Source: Mansonella perstans
Lineage: Eukaryota; Nematoda; Chromadorea; Rhabditida; Onchocercidae
Assembly (NCBI GenBank): GCA_037074765.1
Contig: JBAMDO010000251.1
Span: 1-64,000, forward strand
Length of the DNA: 64,000 nucleotides
Direction: 5' to 3'
The notes beneath the pieces are model-generated. The model was not told where the DNA came from. It did not search any database and was given only the letters and a program-made list of their open reading frames with translations. Below, in pieces: positions 35,633 to 50,000 of the stretch. Numbering within the stretch: position 1 is the stretch's first letter; every line of letters begins with the position of its first letter. The position numbers and the translations under genes are program-made.

Positions 35633-38600
35633 ATGACGGAAACGGTTACAGACCAAGAAGAGCAAAAAAGTGATAAGTTGCAAAAGCATGAAGCAGCAAA
35701 CGATGAGCAAGCGGAGGAAAAGAAAAAGGAAGCATTTGAATCAGGTTTGTTTGTTTCGAGTATGTTCATGATCGCGAGATAATACTCTCTTTCTAATTTT
35801 GGGAGTGATATATTTGTTTCAATGATTTTAAGTCATAAAAAACTGGAGATTGCTAGGATTAATGCAAAAATTTACTGAAGTTGCTCGCTTTACCAAGTTA
35901 TTGAATTTTCCTCTTCCTCAGTTTCTAGAATATATTTATACTTTCTCAGTTTCTTGAATATGATTGCAAAACATGCATTTGACAAGTAACTAGAAGTTAT
36001 TTTATGTTTTTGTGAACGCGTACTAATCGAGCAGATACTGGTAAAATTACTGATTTATTTTTGTTTTTGACATTTCTGTCTTTTGCTATAAATATTGTGC
36101 TTCTTAGGTACTGATAAAAGCATGGAGCAGGATTCTGCAGTATCAGTCGAGGAAGCTGGCGTAATAAATGATGAGAATGTTCAAACCGTTGATGACTTCA
36201 AGAAATTAATGTATAAGGTTTGCATTTCTTTTAATCTTACATATGTTTTTCAGATCGTCCGTCGATCAACACTTTGACAGCCTTAGTGAAAGTTACAAAA
36301 ACTGGTATCTTCGCTTTTTACCTAGTAACAGTTTGCTTATTGGTGATTTATCGGGATATTTTATATATCAGTGGACCAATAAGATCATTATTGTATCCAT
36401 GCTTCCAGATACAAGAAACGCGACGTGTGATAGTTTTTGCGTTGCTAAATGAAAAGGATTTGGAGAAGGATGACATTGATACTTTAAAACAAGCCTATGA
36501 AAGGTTAACTGACAGTCAGACTCATGCATTCCAACGTGAAATGTGTACACTTACGACAAAATTCAGTGTAAATATCAGAGATGAAACGAGAGGTCTTGAA
36601 GTATGTCTTTTTCTAATTTTGATTGTGTTATCAATGTTGTAGTTGATATTGCATTATCGCCGACGTCTTCTATTCAGTTTTAGTAACATTTCGATGCCAA
36701 ATATATTTAAGTTTTATTATAAAACTTGCAAAAAAATGTACTTCTAGCATTTGCAAAGAAGTATGAAGATAAATAATTCGTTTCCCAAAAACTCGGAAGT
36801 TTTATAATTTTGTGAATATGAGGAAACTTTAGGTGCTTCCCACTAATTAAAACAACAGCTTATATTTCGAAGTCCGGAAAAACATCTTAATTTTTAGAAA
36901 GACTTGAAATATCTTGATGCACTGATGGATATCCGAAGGGAAAAACCAGGCTTGTCCTGGCCGGTCGTAATGTCTCAAATTGATTTAATTTCAATTCTGG
37001 CAAATCACCATCCAGAGGGCAAAGAAAAATTTGTGAAAGAACATGAAGATACAGTGAAGTAAGTTTTTGATACAATGACGGTGAAAAAATTATGTAGTTT
37101 TTGTTCGTCCTCATTCTTTTTCCAAAGCCATTTGAGCTCTTTGACAACGTTTTTTTTGAACAATAATGCTTATAGATTCCTCTATACATTTGTTAATTCG
37201 GCATCGATTACCGGTAAGAAACCAATATTTATCACGGATTGGGATGGTACAATGAAAGACTATTGTTCACAATATGCAACAAATCTACAGGTAATTTTTA
37301 CAGAAATCATTTAATTTTATTCCATTAGTTTGTGCATGGTTATCAGTAGAATTCCTTAGAACATACATCTTGGTTGCTAATATTTTTGTACAAGAATATG
37401 GTTCACTTTTTTTCTAATTTTTCTAATTTGAATTCCTTTTTTTTTAATTACCTTTTTTCTTATCAAATTCATTTTTATAGCCTGTGTACAGCGCAGTTGG
37501 AATGACTCGATTCGCAGCTTGTTTTACTCGTATAAGTGCGGTGTTAACAGCAGGTCCATTACGTGGCCCAGGTATACTTGATTTAACAGCCATGCCAATT
37601 GATGGCCCTATAATGTTCAGCGGTTCATGGGGTCGCGAATGGTGGCTTTCTGGAAAACGTATTGTCCATGAAGATGGCATCACGGATGAAGGTTTCAATG
37701 CATTGCAACGTTTGGATGACGAGGTATGCTGCATATTTCGCTTTTAATTCTTCTAAATTGTCAGAAATTCCGGGTTTTGCTTTTACTATAGGCAAGATTT
37801 TTCCACCTCTTTTTTCTGTTCTTAGACTATTACCTTTCATTTGTTATGTTTTCAGCTTTCTTTTTTTCATCTATCGCATATTTTTTGTCGGTTTTTATGA
37901 ATTACAATGACATGAGTAAAAATAAAGCTATTCAAATCACTTTAGATGAAAGATTTGCTGCATTTCTCGGATTATGCTCCATTTGCACTTGTTGGAAGCG
38001 GCGTACAACGAAAAGTAGATCGATTAACATTAGGTGTCCAAACTGTTTGTCATCATGTAACGTCCGAATTATCCAACAAGTATCAAATGGCTGTGAAGGA
38101 GCGAATACATCGCGTGGATCCTGATAATCAGGTATGTGTTGCAAATTCATTATCTCCAAATTAAGCATATAATATCTGTGAAGCGACATAAGGATTGCTT
38201 AATATGGTACCTGGTATTCATTTATTTGTTCTGTATGTGACTAGAAATCTTAACTCTTTGTTTGCTGCCATTCATTTTCTCATTGTTTTGAAATTCTTTT
38301 TAAGAACTCCAGTTCTTTTTTCTTAAATTGCGTTTTTTTAGGTTTTAATATTTGGTTGCCATTCTTTTAGATTTTAATATTTGATCCGTCCACAGAATTA
38401 GAAGTTGAAGTGGTTGCGCACAGTTCGGGAGTCATATGGAATAAGGGCGATGGTGTAGATCGTTTGATAAAAAATTTGGACGATTCGCTAGAAGCACCGG
38501 GAAAGGTTTTGATCTGTGGCGACACTATGTCAGATATTCCTATGGTTCGACAAGCAACAAAACAAAATCCAGACGTGAGATTTTCTCCTGATTTTTGTTT

Positions 38601-39199
38601 TATTTTAAAAAATGTTGGGACGTAGCAATAGTAATTAGAAAATAGGGATTGATACATCTATTCGAATATATATGTATAAATAATTTTCGAGAAATAAAAT
38701 AGCTTTATTAATAATAGCTCTTATAACATATGAAGCAAGCACAGAAACGTAAGTTTTGCACAAAGATGAAGTAAGTAATGCAGGTTGTTGGAGCTCCTGG
38801 ATTTTTAAACTCAATTTTAATGTCATTTTCGAAATCATAATGCGCTATTATTGATGAATTGTAACTTTTTAATGCAACAAATCTCAAGTAATGGTGTTAC
38901 TGCACAAAAGTATTATTGGCTAGCTGTTGACCACTTATAGTATATTAGTTGTTGAAATGTAACTATTTAGATGAAATTAAGATAAATTATTTTAAAAATC
39001 TCGATCTTTTCCGAACGGTTGTCATATTTTCCAGTTGCAGGGCGTATTGACGATATTTGTTGGTGCGAAATTGTCGTTGCGTGAAGAAGTAAAGCAACTC
39101 GTCGGTGACGAAAGTCGTTGTTGTTTTGTGTCGTGTCCAGATATCATACATGCGGCAATGTTGAATATTCTGAACGAACAATGTATCGGTGGTCAGTGA
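35633..39199 (+). CDS. gob-1: Trehalose-6-phosphate phosphatase (HAD superfamily, GOB-1 type)
   Basis: Removes phosphate from trehalose-6-phosphate, the last step of trehalose synthesis; in nematodes loss is toxic because the substrate accumulates. Nine exons join in phase: 35633-35744, 36108-36217, 36409-36600, 36898-37058, 37176-37290, 37481-37723, 37946-38131, 38371-38574 and 39041-39199, encoding 493 residues. The N-terminal part is acidic and lysine-rich, then a helical domain (about 70-190, ETRRVIVFALLNEKDL..) of the nematode type. HAD motif I is DWDGT at 213-217 (nucleophile D213, acid/base D215); the cap contains GPIMFSGSWGREWWLSGKR; motif IV is GDTMSDIPM with D424 and D428. This is the domain order and numbering known for the B. 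malayi enzyme. Everything needed for activity appears intact. The gene symbol is the C. elegans name, used by homology. Confidence 0.95.
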
Positions 39200-40664
39200 A
39201 GTATGTCGGAAAATTCAGGGAAGGATAATGAAATTACTCTTGAAACATGAACTTTTTTTTTTCATTTTTACTGATTTCCTCTGCATGTATAAAATTATTC
39301 GGCCTAGTAAATTAGGGAATAAATCAAGGAATGAACATTCTATAATATTTTTGTGCATTTACAATTTGTTGATTTGTCCTGCATTGTAAGTTCCAAATGT
39401 TCCTCTAAAAATTTGGAGCTTCGATAACAAGTTCAAAAATTTACTGAGAAGTTGAATTCTGACTACATGTTTTCAGCTTTTACTTTTGTAAAAAAGCAAT
39501 AGGATTTATCGGATAGTTTTGTTACCGAAATCTTTCCGAAACTCGATTATTATTAGGTTTAAATTTCTATTTACCTTCCGTTTTTCGTTGGGATAATTGA
39601 CATATGATGTAGGTATGAAACAGTTTGTGATCTTTTGTAAATAAACAGCGCGCAAATATAAAATCGCGAATTACTTAGCTAAGACTATTACTTTATGAGA
39701 AAAAAGGGGAGAGAACGATGTGTTTTTAAACTGATTGACTGCCCTAAAATTGTGCCTCAAACAGAACCGAATTGTACTTTGCCTAAAGGTCTTTTTTTCT
39801 CCTCAGTATAGGTTATCATTATTACTAGCGTACAGTGATTTCGTGAATTTTATGTGTTTAGATTGTCGTTGTTGCTTACATGTAGGATTTCGTGAATTTT
39901 ATATGCCATTACTTTTTTCATCAATTTTTTTTTTTTGTTTCGGTTGCTGTACTTTTTTTTTTTAAATTACAGTAATGCCTAATTTTTTGATGCATTTCGT
40001 CCGTGTTGAATTCATCACGTCACGTATCATCCGGATCACCATTTTCTACTTCATTTGTCGTGGCCTGCTACTGCCTTCTGAAATCCTACTTATTAGCTAT
40101 TACTGGAATTTTTTAATCGAATCACTGGTTTAAGCAGGCTTTTGATGGCTTATCGTTGGAACACATTAAATCAGTGTATATTCTTTACCTATCGAAACTT
40201 CGGGAATTCGTCATCTTTTCGTCGATATTTGATCATTGATATTATTATAGCCGAATACCGTATTGCATTGGATATCCAGTTGAATTTTCTCGAACTTGTT
40301 TCAGTTCTTACTCAAAAGCTGTGAAAGTTCATCTTTGAGTTTACTTTTCGCAGCTGAAAAAAGAAAAAAAAAGAAAACAAGAAACGATACAGTAAAAGGA
40401 TAATTGTATATTCGTATGTATGAAATGAAATGGTTTTTTTGAAATGATCTTTTCGAAATTCTCAGGATTTTATTTTTTATATTATTATATTTTTCATTAT
40501 ATATAATTATTTTTATTATATTTTTTATATGTGTATCATATATATATTTATGTGTGGGTGCGTGTGTGTATACATATATGTGTGTACGTGTGTATGTGTA
40601 ACACATTTGTGTGTTTATTTCTTTCAATCTCAATAAAAGCATGTAAAAACTTTCTCGTATTGCT

Positions 40665-40842
40665 GAAATTGTGTTTGTTATGGTGAAAACCAAATGTCAT
40701 TTATCCGGAAAAGATTGTAATAACCGTACAACTGTGATTGCCGATTGCTCGAGTGAAATCGTGTTTTTATGGTGGTAACCAAATGTTATTTATCCGGAAA
40801 AGGCTATAATGATTGTAATGATTGATTGCTGGTTGCTCGAGT
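40665..40842. repeat. About 89-bp tandem duplication
   Basis: Copy 1 (40665-40754) and copy 2 (40755-40842) share GTGTTT..TATGGTG, ACCAAATGT.ATTTATCCGG, and end in GCTCGAGT, with about 15% differences and small indels. Both copies contain an XhoI-like CTCGAG hexamer and a CCGGAAAAG box. It lies about 160-340 bp upstream of the likely start of the site-1 protease gene. Confidence 0.85.
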
Positions 40843-40940
40843 AAATGAGATGAAAAAGAAATGCAATACATGGCGAAGGCGAAATTAAAACTGTGATTTT
40901 CTTTTTTTTTTTCGGGTCGGGAAGAAATAGCGCATTGGAA

Positions 40941-40974
40941 TAAAGTAGAAATCACGTCGATGATTTCTACTTTA
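40941..40974. repeat. Perfect 14-bp hairpin, 6-nt loop
   Basis: Arms TAAAGTAGAAATCA (40941-40954) and TGATTTCTACTTTA (40961-40974) pair perfectly around CGTCGA. It lies 27 bp upstream of the proposed ATG of the site-1 protease gene, so in the mRNA it could form a 5' UTR stem if transcription starts above it. Confidence 0.9.
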
Positions 40975-41001
40975 TGGATATTTGGCATTAAGCATTAAGA
41001 G

Positions 41002-44000
41002 ATGCTAGTGAAGATCTGTAGGAATAATTTGAAGAGTGTAGATTGTGGTACTGATATTAGGAGGAATGCTGAGTTCGGTTTTTTGAATTATATCAGTTTT
41101 GTTAATTTCGATCAGAGCCGCATAAATATTGTTATCATCAGGATCAGTCTGTTATTAGTTGCATCGAAATTTGAATATTCCTATTACCGTAGGAATTTGT
41201 TAGCTAAATATGTATGTATAAATTTATATGTTAAATATTTTATCATTTGAATCGCAACTGTAAATGATTACTTAGCTAAACGAAGTGATTACTTTTCTTA
41301 ATTGCAGCGTATTAGCAAATTTTTCTTTAAATCTGAAATATTCCGACGAAAAAATTGATCGAAATCGATGATGCGACAAAGAAAAAATTTTGTTTTGGAA
41401 ATAAAAATTGATGCTTAATTTTTGGATTGCAATATGCATTATACTGATTTATATTAATAATCATTTTATCCTATCATCATGTTCAGTTATCGAATCACAT
41501 TGTTTGTTTGCTTGTTTTTTTTTTTTTTTTTTTTTTTATTTTTTTAACTTCACAAATTTTATTCTCAATTATAACATAGTAATTTAAATTAAAAGAAAAA
41601 AAAGTAGTGTACGATTGAAATGAGTGATATTGTTGAACTGATTGGACTGAATAGAATTTTCTTTTGTTTTTTAATAGCAAATGTTGAATTTGGGGATTGA
41701 TGGATTTTTGATTAATTGGTGAATTTATTTATAAATCTTGGAAGCTATAGGAAAAAAAAATTAAATCAAACAAAATGAATGAGAGAAAAAGCAAAATAAG
41801 ACAAAAAAAAAAGCAATGAAAGGAAGTTTTAATAACTATAAAAGTTCTATTCTACGTTTTTTGTCGAATATCTTACGAAGTAAATTATGAAAATTGGATT
41901 GTTAAATTAAGGACTTGAGTGGGATCTGTTAAATTCTTTTATGAAGTTTCCTTTAACTATTGATTTATCGATTTCAAATTGCAGCATTTATCGTTACATA
42001 TAATGGATATTATACAGCGAACATTCGTCATACCATCATTAAGAAAGCAACAGAATTTACGGTAAATATTGAGCCCAGGCCGGTCTTATTAAGCGATTTT
42101 GATGTCGTCGAGGTAATGCATTTGGATGTTTTTTAAAACTAATGTACTTCATAACAGAATTGATTTTGGTTTTAAATGATTTAAATTTGGATTCGGATTT
42201 TGGATAATATGTACATGAGTTTATAAATCTCTATTTAATAATAACTTTCATTTAATTCCAAATCTATTCAGTAACTTTTATTTAATGATGAAAATGGATA
42301 AGGACAGATCGATCGGTTTAAAAATAGTAGCTCAATTCGTTATGTTTCTGCTAGCTTTATGGTAATGTAAACATTTAGGTATCGGCATGGAATTCAACCA
42401 TCTTTGTAGAATTAATACAGCAATCCATTCATACAAAACGTATTACAAGCAATAATCGCTTTACGGCAACATTACCTACAAAACAACTGTTGTCTCGAAA
42501 TCGTTATTCTGATGATACCGATGTTCTTCATGTTACCAAGCTACATGACGTTGATAAGCTATGGGATATGGGATATAAAGGTGCATTTAGATTTTTCAGG
42601 CTTTCATTTTAAAGATTTGGTTTTTTGTTAATGCGTAGATAAGGTATTAATGATTTTTTTTTGAAATTGTACATACTTTTAGAATAGTTGAACTCTACAT
42701 TTGTCAGTATGTTAATAATATCGAGAATAATACAACAACGATCTAGCTCTTAATAATCATGTCTGGAAAGGTGTTATGATGCTGCCAATTTTTTTTTGTT
42801 TTATTAGAATCGACATGTTTATCATCATCTTACGAGAGATGATTACTAAGAATAAGATTCAGGACTCAACTTCGTAATTTTTTCTTGATATAGAAAAGTA
42901 TCTCAGATTAGAAGATTCATGTAGTTGAAATTATCCATCTTTTCTTAACCAAACCATTTGTAGGACAAGGTGTGAAAGTTGCAGTTTTTGATACTGGCCT
43001 TGACAAGCATCATCCTCATTTCCGACGAATTGTAGAACGTACTGATTGGACAAATGAAAAAACGGCTGATGATGGTGATCAATATCATTAAATTAACATG
43101 TTATCTATTTTTCGTGAATGTTAAAATAAAGCGAATTAAAAAATTTGTCACAATTTAGGCCTCGGTCATGGTACTTTTGTTGCTGGTTTAATAGCTAGTT
43201 CAGACCACAGATGTGATGGATTTGCTCCTGCTGCTAGCATTTATATTTACAAAGTTTTCACGAAAAAACAAGTTAGTTTTAAGATTCCTTCGACCTGTAG
43301 TTAGTGAATCAAACTGTTATGACGTATGCGCATGTTAAATTTCTTATTAGTACCGTTGTAAATGCTTAAATTTGTCAGAAGTTTCTTTAATTTCTTTTGA
43401 TATCTAAGTTATTTTAGTTAAAATAACTATTATATTCATAGCAATGATTAAAATATTTTTAGCAAATTTATCCACTTACATCTCTTACTTGACATTCCGT
43501 TTCAAAAATCCATTGAAGTCAATAGGAAAGAATTCATCTACAGTGGAACAAATTACATTTTGCTAAATTGGATATCCAGTGCTAGGTTTCAGGTTTCATT
43601 TACTTCATGGTTTCTTGATGCTTTCAACCATGCCATCTTACGGGGTATAAATGTCCTGAATCTGAGGTAACTTCATCAATTGTTCAATGAATTGAGAAAA
43701 GTAAAATGGACTGAAAAAAAAGTGTTTGTTTCAAGGCATTGAATAAAGTGTATGATTTTACAATACATTTATTTAAAAGTGCAAGTATGACATAAAATAA
43801 CCAATACTGGTTTTAGTATTGGTGGTCCAGATTTTACTGATCTTCCATTTATGGATAAAGTATGGGAACTAACCGCAAATGGAATTATTCTTATTTCAGC
43901 AATTGGAAATGATGGACCAAAATTCGGGTAAAGTTTTTTGAATTTTTGTAATGAGAAAAAATGCGTCAACTTTTTTCAGTAATTTAAAGAACAAAATAGT

Positions 44001-47000
44001 ACAGATTCTAAACAGATTTTTAAACTTCAGTATCAATGTGTTGCGGAATAAAAAATAGATAATGTTTGTTTTCTTATTTCTCATGATATATCCTTATTTA
44101 TTTTCAGGACTCTAAACAATCCAGCAGATCAAATGGATGTTATTGGTGTCGGTGGTATAAATGCTGATTTAAAAATTGCACGTTTTTCATCACGTGGGAT
44201 GACCACTTGGGAACTACCGGGTGAGATTTTTTGCAAAAAATCTTTATAGGCTTTGGTGAAACCGATTGTTTGTAATTTGTGAATACGGACAGTAATAGAA
44301 AATTTTTCGACATATTAAAATGCTTATCATTTGTGTATCATGAATGAAATTTTGTTTAATATTTATGCTACCTTTCACTACAGGCGGTTATGGGCGAGTT
44401 AAACCGGATATAGTTTCTTACGGTTCCTTCGTGTATGGTTCTGCCATAGACGGGAATTGCCGTTCTCTTTCTGGTACTTCCGTTGCATCACCAGTAGTTG
44501 CTGGAGCGGTAGCTGTAATGCTAAGGTAAAGCGTTATTTGTGAGGCGTTAGTTTTTTTTTTGAAGGCAATAAAAGAGATTTTTGATAACTTAGATATTTT
44601 CTTATTAGGTTAAATATTTCTCGAATTATGTGTTTAAGATTTTGAAAATTTTCGAATTCTCAAAATTTCAAGTTCAAAAATCTTAAATTATTTCAATTCT
44701 TCAAAATTGAGTAATTTCGAGTGGAATCAAATATGAAACCTAAGCAGTCCAAAATTCTTTAATTAACCATTTTCGAATTTTTTATGTTGCATTTACAGTG
44801 GCATCGAAAATAGACGTCTGTGGAATCCCGCAGTTGTAAAGCAAGCATTAATAGAGGGTGCAACAAGGCTTCCCAATGTGGCAACGATGTTTGAACAAGG
44901 TGCCGGTAAAATGAACATTCTTGCGTCATTTCAGTTCATGCAGCGATATTCTCCGCGAATCACGTGATAATTTCGTTTCATTTCATTCATTTTGATTAAT
45001 GAATTAATGCATCGTTTTAATTAGATAATGAACTGAATATAGTTACATTTTACTGATTTACGAAGTAAAATGAACATTATTGCGTCATTTCAATTCATAC
45101 ATTTCAGTTCATATGAAGGTTTATAATTTCTCACCGAACTTCTGATTAGAAATACAGTCTATTAAATTTCAACATTTCTATTTCCAAGCACTATTCTGAG
45201 CGTATAGTTAAGTGTAAATTTTGCCAGCCAGTTTTAATATCACATCATATTAAGAATTTTTTTGAACACATAGAATAGTAATTTTAGCCATATCATTTCA
45301 GGGGATAATTGCATCGTTTTAGGTTAATTCCACCTTATATCGATTTCAATGAATGCCCTTATATGTGGCCATATTGTAGTCAACCACTTTATACTTCTGG
45401 TATACCGATTTTCATTAATGTAAGTTATTCTACTAAGTAGGAGAAGAAAATTGCGTAAGATGCAGTCATTTCATGTAGTTATTTACAGCGGTCACGGGTA
45501 TATTTTGAGAATCGAATAGGATCTAAAACTTGAAACTTAAAAATTCTTAAGAACAAGTTGGTTTGAAACCTACACCTATGACTTTAAAATAATGTAAAAT
45601 TACAGGTTACAATTGTTAATGGAATGAGTGTGTCTGGTCGAATAGTGGAAGAGGTATCTATTAAGAATTCAGTAGTTTCAAGCTAATTTCACTATATCAC
45701 TGAACTAAAAAAAAAATCGTTCAGCCGATATGGGAACCATTTCTGGACGAAAATGGTGATTTGCTGAATGTTTCAATAATATATTCTGAACTGTTATGGC
45801 CATGGTCAGGTTATATGGCAGTTGCAGTAAGTATTATGCCAGGTGGATATAATTATGATGGGATAGCAAGCGGACAAATTACTGTCACAGTGGTGGTGAG
45901 TTTTTTTTTCTTGTTTTACTTTTCATGATTAATAATTGATGTAAATGATTGTTGACCTTTTTCGAAATCCGTAATTGGAGGCATGTTTGATCAAAAATCG
46001 GACACAATTTAATGTTAAGGATGAATTTAAGTTATAATCATTGTTTGTTGTTGAATAAACCCATATTTTCTCGATTATTATAGGACGCATATAAGGATGA
46101 ATTTTAATTTTTTTTTTTTTTGAATCAACTTTCATTGCAGTCAGAAGAACGAGATGAACAAAAGCATTCAACTGCAGTGTTTCCAATACGAGCTCGTATC
46201 ATTCCGACTCCCCCGAAGAGGTTAGCTTTAACAGCTTTGTGTTCGTTTATTGATTTATTAACCGAGCTGGATGAATGAAGTTAAAGATTCAAAATTGAGA
46301 AGAAGGAACTGAAGACACAGCGATAAAGAAATGAAAACTGGAAGACGATAGTATTCGAATATGAATTGAAATTATCAAATAACAAAAAAGCAAAAATGAA
46401 GCGTTTTAGCCAACGCTTGCTGTGGGATCAGTATCGAAATATTCGTTATCCACCGGGATATTTTCCACGTGATGATCTGCGTGACAAGACCAATATACTG
46501 GATTGGAATGCTGACCATCCACATACTAATTTCAAACCGCTTTACCAGCATCTTCGGAGCAGTGGTTACTATATCGAGGTAGCTTTAAGGCTCAAAATTT
46601 TAATTTAATTATCAAATTGTAAACAGTAGTATTTTAGCAGCGTTGTGTGAAAAAAATAAAGGAAAGAGGTACTTATTTGATCTCAAAAAGAGGAGTTTTG
46701 TCTCAGATATCACAAATATCACAAGAAAAACTTGGCATTAAATTAATCTTAAATTGAAAATGAAAATAGAATTTGTATAACTTGGTGAATATGTTTTGGA
46801 AATTGTAGTTTTTATTTTATTATTTATATCGAATTTTTAATTTAAGATTAACTCGGTTTCACTGTTTTAGTGTGGGAATTGGATTCCATTGGTGGTTTTA
46901 ATAAACATATCAATTTAATTAATGATTTATCTGAACAATCTTCTCTCGGAGAAGGCTGCTCTGTATTAGCTGCGAACAGAAATGATATATTTTTAATGTG

Positions 47001-50000
47001 AGTAAAATTTTTGAAAGTTATTAATTTTTTTTGTCAGGTATTAGGCGAACCACTTACTTGTGTGGATCTGAGCCAGTATTCAGCTTTTTTAATTGTTGAT
47101 CCGGAGGAGGAATTTTTTCCCAGTGAACGACAGAAGCTTTACGATGAAGTCAACAATGGCAATTTGAATTTGATCATTTTCGCGGATTGGTACAATGCAT
47201 CGGTAATAGATAAAATTCGATTTATGGATGAAAATACGAAGTTAGTTTTCCATATATATATTGGTACTGATATTTATTTATTTATTTATGTGGTCAAAAA
47301 AGCCTAAGGCATAGGAAGTACTAGAAATTGATTTATTTATATTTCGTCCGTATTCATATTTTCTCGTCTCTGTTTATACTTATTGTATTTTTTTTTTACT
47401 TGTTTTCAAAAAAGTGCGCAAAAGTCAATTTCCATGAAAGCAAATGAGTCAATCCTAGTGCGTCAAAGTTTCTTAAGAAATTAGGTAACCTGTTTGTTAC
47501 ACAATATACTGATTAATTTTCCAGGGAGTGGTGGGAACCAGAAACAGGAGGAACAAATTTACCAGCATTAAATGATCTTCTTAAGGAATGGAATATTTCA
47601 TTAAGCGCTCAAGTAAGATTCTCCTTCATCATGAATAATAGCAATTATTTTAATCTGTAGTGTGTTATTTGGTCTGTGAAAGTACTAACTTTTTTGTCAA
47701 CTTTGCTCAAAGCATTGAAATTTTGTTTTTTGTTTCTTTTGAAAGGCAAATCAAATTTCTTTTCAGGTTCTAGATGGTATTGCTATTATAGGGGAGACAT
47801 CATTGAAATACTTGTCAGGAACATCAGTATTTAATGCCCCACCTGATGCTCTTGTTGCATTATCAAGTTTAATTGATTTGGTGAGTTATTTTTCTGGGTA
47901 AATTTTAAGTAAGTTATAGTATGTTAATACCATAATAAGTTATGGTATGTTTGTGAGTTTCTAGAAATACTTCAAAAAACTTGGAAATAAAAAATAAGAC
48001 AGCTTTTTTGGCAATTAAAATTATTGCACTCGAAAGAGATTACTTCTTCTGACGTAGCGGTTCCCAATCTTTTAATGATTAAAAATTTTGACTTTTTCAT
48101 TTGTAGCAGGGATTACAAGGTATTAAAAATAATGAATTATTTCAAAAATAAACTTTAATGAATATTTTTGACGTTTTAGTTGAACTTTTGGCATATTAAT
48201 TAAAAAGAAAACAACTTCCGTATATTTTCTACTCACCGCCGTTGTCCTCACGGACTACCTATGATCCTCGATCACTGACACGGAACCAATACTGTAGCAG
48301 TCAAAAATATATACCAATTTGAAGTTTATTAGTTCATGCAAATTCATTTATATTGTCTGCTATTGGAAGCAAACGATAAATATTTTTTTTTTTTTGATTA
48401 ATGTGAGCTGCATTTATATAGCAAGAATCTGAAAAAAACAATTCGTATCAAATATTGTTAACTGTAAACTAGTTGATTTTACATTAACAGGTTACGTTCT
48501 TGCAGGGTACAGAGATTTCAACAGATAAAAAGAGTGACAAGTTATATGATGAAACCGTTTTCGTGTACTATGAAAATGATACTTTATCGAAGACGTAAGT
48601 TCAAAACTGATTCATTTGATTAGCATTGAATGTGATCAGTTTATCATTTTGATTGTTTGAGCTTATTTAATAGGAATAAAATAGTCAGATCGATTCTTCC
48701 TGAGAAAGTTATAAGTTCATCGTCTAACAGAGTTTTTTTTCTCTTCATAATTCAGAAGTACTTGCTTTACGCAATACGATAAAACAATAAGGAAAACATT
48801 CTCGTGCATTAAAGCCATATAATTTAAGTGAAATCTGACCTTTTTTGTTGGATATTGAAGTTTTCTTTTGTTGCTAGATAGATCAACGAATTAGGTACGT
48901 CAGCACGTAATTGTTTTTTGTATCATTTAATTCATAATAGGATTCTTCAGTTGGTACTATATACTGTGTTAATATGCCTAGGATAAAGTTATACTGTGTT
49001 CTTGTTACCTCTTGAAACTATACTTTGTTCTCGTTACCTCACAAAACTATACTTTGTTCTCATTATTTTTTTCTTCATTATGGCTAAGGGAAGTTTTTTT
49101 CTGATCTTCAAGTTAGCTTTTTCTGAATTTGATTTCCATTTAGGTCGGGCTTTGTGGCAATTTTTGGTGATAGTTCATGTCTTGAAATCAGCACAGCACC
49201 GGATGCAAAGAGTTGTGTTTTTCTACTGGAAACACTTCTTGAAAGTGCTTTGCAAGGTGGTTTGATCGAAAGTTTGCGCGAGTCACTTTTGCCTGTTAGT
49301 ATATTTCGTAATTTTTTTAATTTGAAAATATCACTAATCGTCATTGGTACAATATAGAATGCTTTAGTAAAAGATTTTGCAGTTCAAATATTCCAAGATA
49401 TGGTAGAATTCATGCAAACAGATAAGACATGTAGTAACAACGTTGTCACTAAACGCTATAATTGAAGCTAATTACGGTTTTTTACCCGGTACCTGATGTT
49501 TTTTTTATCTCCTCTTTCACCCTAATTATAGTTAGATGTTCGGTGATTTGAATGAACACGGGTATAAGTAAGAAATGATATTTCACAGATTTCGTTTGAA
49601 CAGAATTTTGATTTCAAATGTTTCTTAGCAGAACAGGCATCCAATTAATCTATTATTAATTAATTATATGGTCTTTTACTACATACTGGTTTTTGAGAAC
49701 ATAAAATATCATTTTATTATTTGCAGGCCAGTACTGCCTTATCTCGGAAGCATTCGCAAAACTTACCACTTCCAAAAAGATCGACTACTTCGAATTTCGC
49801 GAAATATTCGAAAGTAAGGGGAATCTTAATTTTTAATACAAAAAGTCCATGTTAAAGTTCCTTTTTCGTTAAAAAATAACCTTGATGGGTTGTCGGGAAA
49901 ATACTCATTCCCTCTGCTTATAAGAAGTTATGGATGATATAAGGATTCGTCATAATCAAATTTTTCAGCAGAAATTATTTTGATTTAAAAATTTTCCGGA

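Larger units (their letters stand above)
39200..41001. other. Intergenic stretch, no gene seen
   Basis: AT-rich flank between the phosphatase and site-1 protease genes. It contains TG-rich low-complexity sequence at about 40550-40615, a tandem duplication at 40665-40842 and a perfect hairpin at 40941-40974. Short open frames have no recognisable content. Confidence 0.55.

Noticed and set aside
36243..36452. Open frame overlapping intron and third exon of the phosphatase gene
   Set aside because: It runs across a good acceptor at 36408 in a different frame from the conserved ETRRVIVFALLNEKDL coding sequence. It has no family resemblance and is explained by chance plus the real exon's shadow.
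40301..40693. 130-residue minus-strand open frame
   Set aside because: It is largely the translation of a TG/TA-rich microsatellite (HIYVYTHAPTHKYIYD-type text) and poly-A; no domain.
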